From the NCBI GenBank assembly GCA_015068235.1, contig SVKY01000011.1, forward strand, positions 1 to 48,348: 48,348 nucleotides of DNA, written 5' to 3'. Position 1 is the first letter of the stretch. Every line of letters begins with the position of its first letter. Made by a program: the position numbers and the translations under genes. Shown here in pieces: positions 16,602-24,333 of this stretch. Source of the DNA: Oscillospiraceae bacterium. GTDB taxonomy: Bacteria; Bacillota; Clostridia; Oscillospirales; Oscillospiraceae. The notes under the pieces are model-generated. The model made no database searches and had not been told where the DNA came from. It saw only the letters and a list, made by a program, of their open reading frames with translations.

Positions 16602-16967
16602 ATGAAGATTCAAGAATCGGCTGAAAATTATCTGGAAACGATCCTGATCCTTCAGCGCAGAAAAGGAGCGGTGCGCTCCGTAGATATTGCGAATGAGCTT
16701 GATTTTTCAAAGCCGAGTGTCAGCATTGCGATGAAAAATTTGCGAGAAAACGGTTTTGTTCAGGTCGATGAGCATGGCTATATTTCGCTTTTGCCGACAG
16801 GGCAGGAGATCGCAGAGAAAATGCTGGAACGCCATCAGCTTTTGACGGGTTGGCTGGTTGCGCTCGGTGTTTCGCCTGAAACCGCAGCGGAAGATGCCTG
16901 CCGCATCGAGCATGTCATCAGCGCAGAGAGCTTCGAGGCGATCAAGAATCATGCAAACAAGGATTAA
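16602..16967 (+). CDS. DtxR/MntR-family metal-dependent regulator
   Basis: 121 residues: N-terminal winged helix (VRSVDIANELDFSKPSVSIA, about 26-45), then a dimerisation domain with the metal-site pattern RHQLL and DACRIEHVIS (Cys, Glu, His of the DtxR primary site). At the first-site Asp position near residue 9 it has Asn (AENYLETI). The C-terminal SH3-like domain of full DtxR is absent, as in MntR. It likely represses metal-uptake genes when Fe or Mn is bound; no such genes are adjacent, and the upstream partner is the flavodoxin-like gene. Confidence 0.88.
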   Translation: MKIQESAENYLETILILQRRKGAVRSVDIANELDFSKPSVSIAMKNLRENGFVQVDEHGYISLLPTGQEIAEKMLERHQLLTGWLVALGVSPETAAEDACRIEHVISAESFEAIKNHANKD

Positions 16968-17002
16968 AAAATTGGGAATCGGTTAGCCGATTCCCAATTT
17001 TT
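16967..17002. terminator. Bidirectional terminator between the convergent DtxR and LuxR genes
   Basis: A perfect 16-bp stem (AAAAATTGGGAATCGG) with a 4-base loop and U-runs on both strands. Confidence 0.92.
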
Positions 17003-18026
17003 ATTCCTTTACAGCAGCTGCGATCTGTAAAAGCTGCTTTCTGGATTTGACACCTAATTTGCTATAGATGTTTTTATTATGAAACTTCAGTGTGTTCTCT
17101 GTGATGCTCAGCTCCTGCATGACATCTTTCGTTCCTTTTCCGTCTAAATAGAGTGTATAGATCACATGTTCGGTCGGTGTCAGACTTGAAAGCTGTGTCT
17201 TAAAAAATTCACACTGCTCTGAAAATATCTGTGTATCTTGTTTTTCCTCCTGGGGACTTGGCTGTGCTTGCGCAACGGGGGTATTCTTTTGCTCTTGCAA
17301 TATGGCATAAATGCCGAGCAGAAACACCTCGCTGATAATATAGGAGACAGACAGAATTTCAAAATCGATCTTTACAAGCTGTTCTAACAACCATACCACA
17401 ATATTTACAAATGTAGCTGCTGCAAGAATGAGCGCATGAAGAAGGGAATCAATCTTCTTTTTCACCATTGCGTAGGCGATCGTCGCGATCATTGCTCCAA
17501 AGCAAGAAGAAAGATAGACAAGATACAAACTGTGCCACGGACCATATTCTTTGTTCAGAACGGCAACACCATTGATCATTTGGAGAGTGACGGATTTATA
17601 GTAAATGTCCAAATAACCTGGGCTGGCGGCAATCAAAAATACAAAGGCAGCAACGATCAGTGAAATGACGGTGACCCACTTTCTGCGATGGATATCGCAA
17701 ACCTTCATAATGATCATCAGCATGGAGATGGGCAGAAACACAGAACCGAGATATGCGATCCGATTTGCCATCAATGCGCCGTTCAAAGTTTCGGCAAGGG
17801 AGAGCTGTAGATAGCCCATATTCACAACAAAGACCGAGGTGAACAGGCACACGAACCAAGATTCCTTCTTGTGGATCATGCAGCAATATCCAATCAGTAA
17901 AAGCAGGGAGCAGATCGTTGTAACAGCATAGATCACACTCATGCTGGACATTTTACTGCCAACCGTACAACCGCTGAATATATGAGGCAGCATCAAAACA
18001 ATGATGCTGAGGGAAAGCTTCTTCAT
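17001..18026 (-). CDS. Membrane-bound LuxR-type transcriptional regulator
   Basis: 341 residues from ATG 18026, with AAGGAG upstream. About eight hydrophobic spans (residues 5-240) resemble the 7TM sensor region found in some histidine kinases. A Gln/Pro-rich linker follows (about 250-270), then a C-terminal LuxR/GerE helix-turn-helix (LSSLTPTEHVIYTLYLDGKG, then TENTLKFHNKNIYSKLGVKS). A regulator tethered to the membrane can couple an external signal directly to transcription. It is transcribed away from the secreted-protein region, whose genes are candidate targets (inference). Confidence 0.85.
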   Translation of the reverse strand: MKKLSLSIIVLMLPHIFSGCTVGSKMSSMSVIYAVTTICSLLLLIGYCCMIHKKESWFVCLFTSVFVVNMGYLQLSLAETLNGALMANRIAYLGSVFLPISMLMIIMKVCDIHRRKWVTVISLIVAAFVFLIAASPGYLDIYYKSVTLQMINGVAVLNKEYGPWHSLYLVYLSSCFGAMIATIAYAMVKKKIDSLLHALILAAATFVNIVVWLLEQLVKIDFEILSVSYIISEVFLLGIYAILQEQKNTPVAQAQPSPQEEKQDTQIFSEQCEFFKTQLSSLTPTEHVIYTLYLDGKGTKDVMQELSITENTLKFHNKNIYSKLGVKSRKQLLQIAAAVKE

Positions 18027-18172
18027 AATTTCTCCTTTTTGCCCACATCCCACACTTTTCCCCACCCTTTTGGGGGAGAATTTTTAGTTTTCCCACACCA
18101 AAGGCAGGGGGAGTGTGGCGACAAACGTTAAGCACAATCGTATAATTACTATGTAAAGTCTTAGTTTTGTTG

Positions 18173-18201
18173 ATTATAGCATACTTTTTCTTTATGGTCA
18201 A
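18173..18201 (-). promoter_or_regulatory. Promoter of the LuxR-type regulator, with structured leader
   Basis: Minus-strand TTGACC, 17-base spacer, TATAAT. The leader (about 18027-18166) is long and contains CCACAC/GTGTGG and CTCCCCC/GGGTGGGG stem-loops close to the Shine-Dalgarno. Confidence 0.75.
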
Positions 18202-18242
18202 TCACTCATTTAATGTAGGCGCAGAAAAAGGAGGAGACAAAA

Positions 18243-18446
18243 ATGAAATAACTTTGGAGCATTTTGCTTTGTATTGCGATACTTTGTACACTGCTCCCGA
18301 CAACTGTCTTTGCAGAGTGAAGACCAATTGATGTTGTTTTTGCAGACATTGAAGCACCTGCGATCGGTGGTCCTATGAAGCATCCTATGGTGGAGTAGGA
18401 GACAGCTTCGCTGCAGGCAACAATAACCCGAACTTTTTATAAATAA
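18243..18446 (+). pseudogene. Dead secreted-protein gene with three in-frame stops
   Basis: A strong AAGGAGG site precedes ATG 18243. The frame reads a clear signal peptide (LWSILLCIAILCTLLPTTVF-A) but has TAA at codon 3, TGA at codon 26 right after the cleavage site, and TAG at codon 52, before stopping at 18446. After the signal peptide comes DVVFADIEAPAIGGP, like the start of a cell-surface repeat domain. Nothing further of the gene remains; the lipoprotein gene begins 13 bases later. Leader and stops are seen directly. Confidence 0.7.
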
Positions 18447-18459
18447 AGGAGAATAACCA

Positions 18460-19026
18460 ATGAAAAAACTATTTGCTGTTTTACTCGCTTTTGTAATGCT
18501 GCTAACCTTTGCCGCCTGCAGCGAGGATGCTCCTCAAAAAGAAAATACCGAATCTGAGCAGACACCAAACTCCGCAGAACCCACCGGCACGACCTATGAC
18601 ACCGGCTGCTTCAACGTTTTTGTCCCCGATGGCTGGTATGCGATTCCGAGCACTGATGTTTTTGCGGAGGATTCCAACACACTTAATCCTAAACAGCTTC
18701 AAATCTGCAAGGGTGGTAGTAGTGATTTTGATATTTTCACGAAGCCATTTATTCGCATTGACTATTACGACCCCACCACCGAAATGGTACCTCCGGACAA
18801 GGAGTGGTATGACGAAGCTGAGGATATCGATCCGGTTACAATCGGAACTCGCACTTGGACCGGTTTTGAGGCAGTGAGCATGGATTATCCTTTTACCTGT
18901 CTCTATGTCGAGGAGGATGGACATAAGTATCAGGTCACGATCTATACCGAGCAAGATGACGGCTCGATCTCGATGACAGATGCAGATGTGCAGGCAATTA
19001 TTGCCAGCATTGCACCCAGCAAATAA
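18460..19026 (+). CDS. Secreted lipoprotein of unknown function
   Basis: 188 residues. It has a lipoprotein signal peptide with lipobox FAAC at about residue 20, a Glu/Pro/Thr-rich tether, and a compact domain from about 45 (CFNVFVPDGWYAIPS). Features include WYDEAEDIDP, a TWTGFEA turn and a terminal ADVQAIIASIAPS helix. This pattern recalls small PsbP/DUF-type lipoproteins, but no named family is recognised. The last 93 residues are repeated almost exactly by a truncated copy at 21682-21960. AAGGAG precedes the ATG. Confidence 0.82.
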   Translation: MKKLFAVLLAFVMLLTFAACSEDAPQKENTESEQTPNSAEPTGTTYDTGCFNVFVPDGWYAIPSTDVFAEDSNTLNPKQLQICKGGSSDFDIFTKPFIRIDYYDPTTEMVPPDKEWYDEAEDIDPVTIGTRTWTGFEAVSMDYPFTCLYVEEDGHKYQVTIYTEQDDGSISMTDADVQAIIASIAPSK

Positions 19027-19061
19027 ACCAAGCGAAAGCTGTTGAACTGAAAAAATTAGGA

Positions 19062-19101
19062 TTGACAAAACGTGACGTTGGTCAACGTCACGTTTTGTCA
19101 A
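19062..19101. repeat. Long perfect palindrome after the lipoprotein gene (copy A)
   Basis: TTGACAAAACGTGACGTT, a 4-base spacer, then its exact reverse complement. The same 18-bp arms recur at 21998-22037 after the truncated lipoprotein copy. It may be a terminator carried with the duplicated segment; it also contains CGTGACGT, similar to a regulatory-site half. Confidence 0.85.
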
Positions 19102-19121
19102 AAACTACAATGCTTTCGTTT

Positions 19122-19207
19122 AATACTAATCGCCGATTAAAACATTCATTTTAATCGGCGAAGGCAGTAAAAAAACGCTTTTTTTACTGCCCGTTTTTGC
19201 GCTTATA
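19122..19207. repeat. Two-copy intergenic repeat, copy 2
   Basis: Matches the reverse complement of 122-209 over about 86 bases, including both hairpins (GATTAAAAC...ATTTTAATC and the GGCAGTAAAAAAA stem). The gap between lipoprotein and GLUG genes (19027-19346) holds this, the palindrome at 19062 and the hairpin at 19234-19300, and no gene. Confidence 0.75.
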
Positions 19208-19233
19208 AAGCAATAATCGCAAAAACACGTCTC

Positions 19234-19300
19234 ATACCAATCACAAATGCGCATATTGCCAATTAAAATGCTTTTGAGCATTTTAATTGGTGATCGGTAT
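19234..19300. repeat. Nested inverted repeat before the GLUG-protein gene
   Basis: Outer arms ATACCAATCAC (19234-19244) and GTGATCGGTAT (19290-19300) enclose a perfect 14-bp hairpin CCAATTAAAATGCT / AGCATTTTAATTGG. The layout echoes the adjacent repeat (19122-19207), suggesting related modules. Confidence 0.6.
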
Positions 19301-19346
19301 AAAAGCTTGCTTCTGCAGACAAAAAATTGAAAAGGAGAAAATGAAA

Positions 19347-21593
19347 ATGATCAAAAAATGTACTTCTTTGATGCTCTGCATACTTCTGCTCTTTGCTCTC
19401 TTACCGCAGACGTTCGCAACGGAAACCGAGTCAGTGCCCGAGGGATATACGGCGATCGCGACCCCCGAAGATCTTGCGCTGATCCGCAATGATATGACCG
19501 GCAATTATATACTGACTGCCGATATCGACCTCACCGAGGCGTTGGCAGAAGGTGGAAGCTTGTACAATGCTACTTTAGCATGGGCTCCCCTCGGTGCCGG
19601 TACCAGTTTCGTCAATTTTACCGGCATCTTGGACGGCAATGGCCATAAGATCTATGGGCTGAAATGTACAGGTCCTTATGGCGGCTTGATTTATCAAAAC
19701 TATGGTACGATTAAAAACATCACTATTGCAAGCGGCGAGCTTGTGACCCATTATGCCGGTGCGATCTGCACATACAATTACGGAACGATCTACGGCTGCC
19801 AAAATTATGCCTCGATCACATTCCAAAGTTCGTCATCATCTTCTACCTCATTTTTCGGTGGCGGCATCTGCGGCAATAATAATGGCAGCATCGAGCTGTG
19901 CGCAAACTACGGTGAAGTAACCTCGTTTTCCAATTGCGGTGGCATTGCCGGTTATAACAATGCGGGAAACATCATGAGATCTTGGAACTCCGGTAAGATC
20001 AGCGCTGTCACCAATGCCGGAGGCATCATTGGCTATGTCACTAAGGGAAATATTTATGACGCCTATAATGCCGGAGAAATCAGCGCAGCGTACGCTGGTG
20101 GAATTATCGGACGTGCATCTTCCACTTCATATTCCAACAATGACATGAATACCTGCTACAATGTTGGAAGCATCACCGGCTCTACCGCTGCCGGTGGTTT
20201 GGCTGGATTAAGAAGCGGCAACCGTTGCAACCTCTCTTTATACGACTGCTTCTGGCTTGACACAATGACCGATGGCATTGGATCCGGAGATTGTAATATT
20301 TACAATGCGCTTGCTTTGTCAGATGCAACGATGAAGCAGCAGTCATCGTATGTCAACTATGACTTCGATGAAAGCTGGGCAATGGGTACATGCAGCTACA
20401 AGTATCCTGTCCTGCAAGGCTTTGAGGTACATACGCTCGAGCATGTTTCTGCAAAGGCAGCAACCTGCACTGCAGATGGCAATATCGAGCATTGGTATTG
20501 CAGCGAATGTCAAGGCTATTTCACCGACAGCGAGGCAGCACAGTCAACCACTGCCGATGCAGTGAAGCTCACAGCAGGACATAATTACGTTGATGGCGTT
20601 TGCACAGTTTGCGGTGAAGAGCTGTCGCTACCGGCATATAGACTTGATGAAAACCTTTCCTTCTCCATGAGCATTTCCGCAGGTGCGGAGATGACCGTCA
20701 GCTATAGCATCGTCGCTTCAGTGCTTAGCAGCTATAGTGATTTCTATCTCGAAATTACAAAAGATGTTGCAGGCGGCGATCCGATCACCATGATCTACGG
20801 CATTACCGAGGATCGTGAGCCAATGACAGTCAAGAGTAACCCGACCACAGGTGAAGCACTGATGTATCAGGTCACTTACAAGGGCATCAACGCCAAGGAA
20901 ATGGGTGACAGCTTCTCCACCACGCTCTATGCAGTTAAGGAGAATGGTGCGATCTATTATGGCAATACTACTAAGAGTTCTATCAAGGATTATCTTGTCA
21001 ACAAGATCGACGATACACGCTCCATTGCCGAATTGAAAACGATGGCAGTGGACATGCTCCGGTACGGCGCAGCGGCACAGGTTAGACTTGGCTATAATAC
21101 TGAGAACCTCGTGACCGCAGACCTGACTGAAGAACAGCTCTCTTATGCAACTACGGAAATTCCCGAGGCGGTGAACAACGCAGCTTCCAACGGCACCGGT
21201 GCAGCCGTAAACACCAACATCACGGTCACTTCCAGAGTACAGTTGAATTTGTCCTGCATCTACACCACCGCAACCGACCCAAATGCGGTCAAGTGTGTCA
21301 TCACCGACAGCGAGGGGAAAATTCTTGGGGAAATTGCAGCCACCAACAAGAGCGGCATCATGTTCTCGGCAATTTATGAAAATGTCGGCGCAAAGGAAAT
21401 GCGTGATGTCATCAATGCCACCTTCTACGAAGGCGAAACGGCAATTTCCCAGACCGTCTCTTGGAGCGTGGAAAGCTACGTTGCCCAAGTCCGGGCAAAG
21501 ACCAACGTCACGGAAGATGAGCTGAACATGGTCAACGCCATGCTCACCTACGGCGATGCCGTCGCAGCTTATATGACTGTTAGCGGTCAGTAA
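19347..21593 (+). CDS. Secreted GLUG-repeat surface protein
   Basis: 748 residues from ATG 19347, 9 bases after AGGAG (an ATG 6 bases earlier is too close). Signal peptide 1-24 ends PQTFA. Residues about 85-320 contain GLUG-type repeats (GGIIGYVTKGNIYDAYNAG, GGIAGYNNAGNI), a beta-helix-like adhesin module. Then comes a Cys motif region (ATCTADGNIEHWYCSEC, VCTVCGEE, about 370-430), as also found in the PL8 lyase. The C-terminal 300 residues hold two related copies of an unnamed domain (about 440-590 and 625-748, both with AKEM and a MLxYG-AA motif). No sortase signal or SLH domain is seen, so anchoring is unclear. Confidence 0.85.
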   Translation: MIKKCTSLMLCILLLFALLPQTFATETESVPEGYTAIATPEDLALIRNDMTGNYILTADIDLTEALAEGGSLYNATLAWAPLGAGTSFVNFTGILDGNGHKIYGLKCTGPYGGLIYQNYGTIKNITIASGELVTHYAGAICTYNYGTIYGCQNYASITFQSSSSSSTSFFGGGICGNNNGSIELCANYGEVTSFSNCGGIAGYNNAGNIMRSWNSGKISAVTNAGGIIGYVTKGNIYDAYNAGEISAAYAGGIIGRASSTSYSNNDMNTCYNVGSITGSTAAGGLAGLRSGNRCNLSLYDCFWLDTMTDGIGSGDCNIYNALALSDATMKQQSSYVNYDFDESWAMGTCSYKYPVLQGFEVHTLEHVSAKAATCTADGNIEHWYCSECQGYFTDSEAAQSTTADAVKLTAGHNYVDGVCTVCGEELSLPAYRLDENLSFSMSISAGAEMTVSYSIVASVLSSYSDFYLEITKDVAGGDPITMIYGITEDREPMTVKSNPTTGEALMYQVTYKGINAKEMGDSFSTTLYAVKENGAIYYGNTTKSSIKDYLVNKIDDTRSIAELKTMAVDMLRYGAAAQVRLGYNTENLVTADLTEEQLSYATTEIPEAVNNAASNGTGAAVNTNITVTSRVQLNLSCIYTTATDPNAVKCVITDSEGKILGEIAATNKSGIMFSAIYENVGAKEMRDVINATFYEGETAISQTVSWSVESYVAQVRAKTNVTEDELNMVNAMLTYGDAVAAYMTVSGQ

Positions 21594-21624
21594 AAAAATA
21601 TGCAGGGTCGAAACAACCTTAGGA

Positions 21625-21658
21625 AAAATCCCCTCGAGAGAAATCTCGAGGGGATTTT
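21625..21658 (+). terminator. Terminator of the GLUG-protein gene
   Basis: AAAATCCCCTCGAGA pairs with TCTCGAGGGGATTTT around a 4-base loop. Confidence 0.9.
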
Positions 21659-21681
21659 GGTTAATTTGATTTCGCAGAGAC

Positions 21682-21960
21682 TTCATTCGCATTGATTATG
21701 AAGATCCTTCAACTGAAATGATGCCTCCGGATAAGGAATGGTATGATGAGGCTGAGGACATTGATCCGGTTACAATCGGAAGCCGTACATGGACCGGCTT
21801 TAAGGCGCTGACCATGGATTGCCCTATTACCTGCCTCTACATCGAGGAGGATGGACATAAGTATCAGCTCACGATCTATACCGATCAGGACGATGGCTCG
21901 ATCTCGATAACAGATGCAGATGTGCAGGCGATCATTGCCAGCATTGCGCCCAGCGAATAA
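21682..21960 (+). pseudogene. Truncated duplicate of the lipoprotein gene
   Basis: 93 codons in frame, from FIRIDYEDPSTEM to IASIAPSE, closely match the C-terminal half of the lipoprotein at 18460-19026 in protein and DNA (for example WYDEAEDIDPVTIG). Signal peptide, tether and N-terminal half are missing and there is no Shine-Dalgarno before the internal ATG at 21718. Similarity continues past the stop into the palindrome at 21998. It is the tail of a segmental duplication that was separated from its parent by the GLUG gene, or a remnant of a former paralogue. Confidence 0.85.
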
Positions 21961-21997
21961 ATCAAGCGTAAGCTTTTGCGCTGAAACAAAATGAATA

Positions 21998-22037
21998 TTG
22001 ACAAAACGTGACGTTAGCTAACGTCACGTTTTGTCAA
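21998..22037. repeat. Long perfect palindrome after the truncated lipoprotein copy (copy B)
   Basis: The same 18-bp arms as at 19062-19101, with spacer AGCT instead of GGTC. The 547-base stretch 21594-22140 contains only the terminator, the truncated copy, this palindrome and a short repeat end at 22114. Confidence 0.85.
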
Positions 22038-22113
22038 TGAATACAGTGTTTTTGATTCAATCATGCAGAAAAATCGAAATAAGAATATGATTTCGTGCGT
22101 TGTTATTCTGCCG

Positions 22114-22130
22114 GATAAATCGGAATTTGG
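22114..22130. repeat. Solo end of the inverted-repeat element seen at 31501-31901
   Basis: GATAAATCGGAATTTGG is identical to 31884-31900, the right arm of the element downstream of the BspA gene. No second arm was found near here. Confidence 0.5.
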
Positions 22131-22140
22131 TATTGCAACT

Positions 22141-22731
22141 CTATCTTTTTTTCGCTTGGCTTAGGGGAGTGCCTTCAAGCCAGGCGCGCAATTCTCTTGG
22201 TGAATTTGGGAGCTTGACGGTGACAAAATTGGTCTTTCCGGGGATCATTTTGGTGTCGTCATCACTTTTTGCCCATGTGACCCGCTGCAAGATCGGCGCT
22301 TCACATTCCCGAAGATTGCCATCGGGCGCTTGTTTATGCTGCAAAATGATCGTTGCATTGAAATTGTCCGAGGTCCAACGCCCAAAATTTGTAGTCGGAG
22401 ATTTCCAAAGCCATTTGGTGCGTTCACTGTCCTCGCTTTGCTTTTTCAAATAGCCCTGCTCCATATCCTGTGTGCAGCGCATGAGCCATATGACATGATA
22501 GCCAGCATTTTGAAAATGCCGGCAAACATCAAAGAACGATGCTTCCATCAAAAGACCGTCTTGCAGCATCATGACGAACTGATTGATCTGCACAAAAGCA
22601 ATTTCAGTCTTGCCTTCCACCGTGATCGGAACATCCCGACATTCGGGTGGTACGAGCTGCCGCCATTGTTCTCGCCATGCTTCGCAATCGGTCTGTGCAG
22701 AGGCTTCATTTTTTCGAAAGAAGAAAAACAT
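22141..22731 (-). CDS. Uncharacterised cytoplasmic protein
   Basis: 196 residues; the family is not recognised. A mixed alpha/beta pattern is visible, with FVQINQFVMMLQDGLLMEAS, a hydrophobic strand (YHVIWLMRC, about 78-86) and conserved-looking Trp/Lys blocks (TKWLWKSPTTNFGRW). The first residues MFFFFRKNE are short and not a signal peptide. It follows DUF1934 by 14 bases and ddl on the same strand, so it is probably the last gene of that transcript. Codon use resembles the neighbours and there is no sign of decay. Confidence 0.7.
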   Translation of the reverse strand: MFFFFRKNEASAQTDCEAWREQWRQLVPPECRDVPITVEGKTEIAFVQINQFVMMLQDGLLMEASFFDVCRHFQNAGYHVIWLMRCTQDMEQGYLKKQSEDSERTKWLWKSPTTNFGRWTSDNFNATIILQHKQAPDGNLRECEAPILQRVTWAKSDDDTKMIPGKTNFVTVKLPNSPRELRAWLEGTPLSQAKKR

Positions 22732-22745
22732 GGTACCGGCTCCTT

Positions 22746-23168
22746 TTATTTTACCTTTACGTCGATGCGGTATTCAATAAAACCGGCAGTTTCGTCTTCG
22801 ATCACGATGCCGTATGCAACCTGAAGCGTTCCGCCGTTGTGCCCGATATCACACGCAATGCGTTCTGTCCGGATCGTGATCATCAAAGCGCCAAAGCCCA
22901 TATCATACAAGGAATGATCCTCATGACCGGGCATGAACGTCATCACGGATTCCACGGAACCACTGCGCTTGAGGGAGACACGATCTTTTTCAATGCAGAA
23001 GGAAGTCCTTGTTCCGACAAGACCGGTCAGCTCCGTTTCGGCATAGGAGATCTCGATGCGCTCGTCGGTAAGCTGCATGATGCCTTCGGTAACGAGCTTT
23101 GTTTCCTCCGCTTCCTCCGACATAAAGCGCTGTGAGCTGACGATGGTCAAAAGAACCTGCTGTTCCAT
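22746..23168 (-). CDS. DUF1934 (YwiB-like) beta-barrel protein
   Basis: 140 residues, the usual length. The DUF1934 pattern is visible: an opening VLLTIVSSQRF strand, the central ISYAETELTGLVGTRTSFCI block, and late TERIACDIGHNGGTLQVAYG and IEYRIDVKVK. The fold is a lipocalin-like barrel; the function is not established. It starts 3 bases after the ddl stop, so the two are cotranscribed. Confidence 0.85.
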   Translation of the reverse strand: MEQQVLLTIVSSQRFMSEEAEETKLVTEGIMQLTDERIEISYAETELTGLVGTRTSFCIEKDRVSLKRSGSVESVMTFMPGHEDHSLYDMGFGALMITIRTERIACDIGHNGGTLQVAYGIVIEDETAGFIEYRIDVKVK

Positions 23169-23171
23169 TTT

Positions 23172-24233
23172 TTAAGCCTCCAACGCAAAGCGGATCAGGT
23201 GATCTAAAAGTGCACCATAGGCAATACCGCTGGCGGCAAAGAGCTTCGGATACATGGAAATAGAGGTGAAGCCGGGAATGGTGTTGATCTCATTGAAAAC
23301 GATCTCGTGATTGTCATAGGTCACAAAGAAGTCAACACGGGATAAGCCCTTGCAACCCATCGCCTGATAGACCTTGATTGCAACATCACGCACGTTTTCA
23401 GCGGTCTGCTCATCGATGCGGGCAGGAATGTGCAGGCGTGCGCAATCGGAAATGTATTTGGCATCGTAGTCGTAAAACTCTGTACCTGCTTCGATCTCTC
23501 CGCAGACAGAGGCGGCTGGGGAATCGTTGCCTAAAACGGCAACCTCGACCTCGTGTCCGTTGATAAATTCTTCGACCAAGATTTTGCTGTCAAATTTTGC
23601 CGCATTCGTGAGTGCTTTTTCCAAAGCCTCACGATTTTTTGCTTTGCCAACGCCGACAGAGGAACCGGTGCCGGCGGGCTTGACGAATACGGGATATGAA
23701 AATGCTGTCTCTATCGATGCGATTGCGGCATCCATATTTTTCAGTTCGTTTGCGGTGATAAGCTTCCATGCCGCTTGACGAATGCCTGCGTGATCGGCAA
23801 CCAGCTTTGTCAGTGTTTTATCCATGCAGGTCGCAGAGGAAGCGACATGAGGACCGACGTAGGGAATTCCCGCAAGCTGCAAAAGTCCCTGCACCGAGCC
23901 ATCTTCGCCGTTTTCTCCATGCAATACCGGGAAAACAACATCGATGCGTTCTCTGACCACACAATCGCCCTCAAAATTCAAAAGTCCCTGACCTCTGACA
24001 GGAGAGATAGCAGCAGGACGGTTGCGTTCATCGTTACGCCACTGACCGCTCGGAAGAGTGCTGTAGTCATTGCCACCATATAGGATCCACTCGCCGTTTT
24101 TGGTAATGCCGACGGGGAAGATGTTGTATTTTTCAGGATCTAAATTGTTCAAAACAGACTCCGCGGAGCGGAGAGAAACCTCGTGCTCGGGGGAAATACC
24201 GCCGAAAAGCACGCAAACACTCAATTTGCTCAC
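23172..24233 (-). CDS. ddl: D-alanine--D-alanine ligase
   Basis: 353 residues from GTG 24233, with CGGAGG upstream. It joins two D-alanines for peptidoglycan precursors (ATP-grasp fold). Seen: N-terminal FGGISPEHEVSLRSAESV, HGENGEDGSVQGLL, the ATP loop PVFVKPAGTGSSVGVGK, EEFINGHEVEVAVLG, and the C-terminal VDFFVTYDNHEIVFNEINTI with metal-binding Asp/Glu/Asn and the PGFTSISMYPKL loop. Nothing marks it as a D-Ala-D-Lac resistance enzyme; no van genes are nearby. Confidence 0.96.
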   Translation of the reverse strand: MSKLSVCVLFGGISPEHEVSLRSAESVLNNLDPEKYNIFPVGITKNGEWILYGGNDYSTLPSGQWRNDERNRPAAISPVRGQGLLNFEGDCVVRERIDVVFPVLHGENGEDGSVQGLLQLAGIPYVGPHVASSATCMDKTLTKLVADHAGIRQAAWKLITANELKNMDAAIASIETAFSYPVFVKPAGTGSSVGVGKAKNREALEKALTNAAKFDSKILVEEFINGHEVEVAVLGNDSPAASVCGEIEAGTEFYDYDAKYISDCARLHIPARIDEQTAENVRDVAIKVYQAMGCKGLSRVDFFVTYDNHEIVFNEINTIPGFTSISMYPKLFAASGIAYGALLDHLIRFALEA

Positions 24234-24264
24234 AGAATAATGCCTCCGTTTGTGTAGTTTCTAT

Positions 24265-24293
24265 ATCATATGTGATTTGGAGAATAAAAACAA
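24265..24293 (-). promoter_or_regulatory. Promoter of the ddl run
   Basis: Minus-strand TTGTTT, 17-base spacer, TATGAT, about 32 bases before the ddl start. Confidence 0.6.
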
Positions 24294-24303
24294 GTCTTTT
24301 TTG

Positions 24304-24333
24304 AAAAAATCGCAGCTTTCGCTGCGATTTTTT
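24304..24333 (-). terminator. Terminator of the serpin gene
   Basis: AAAAAATCGCAGC pairs with GCTGCGATTTTTT around TTTC: a 13-bp stem overlapping the serpin stop codon, upstream of the ddl promoter. Confidence 0.9.
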
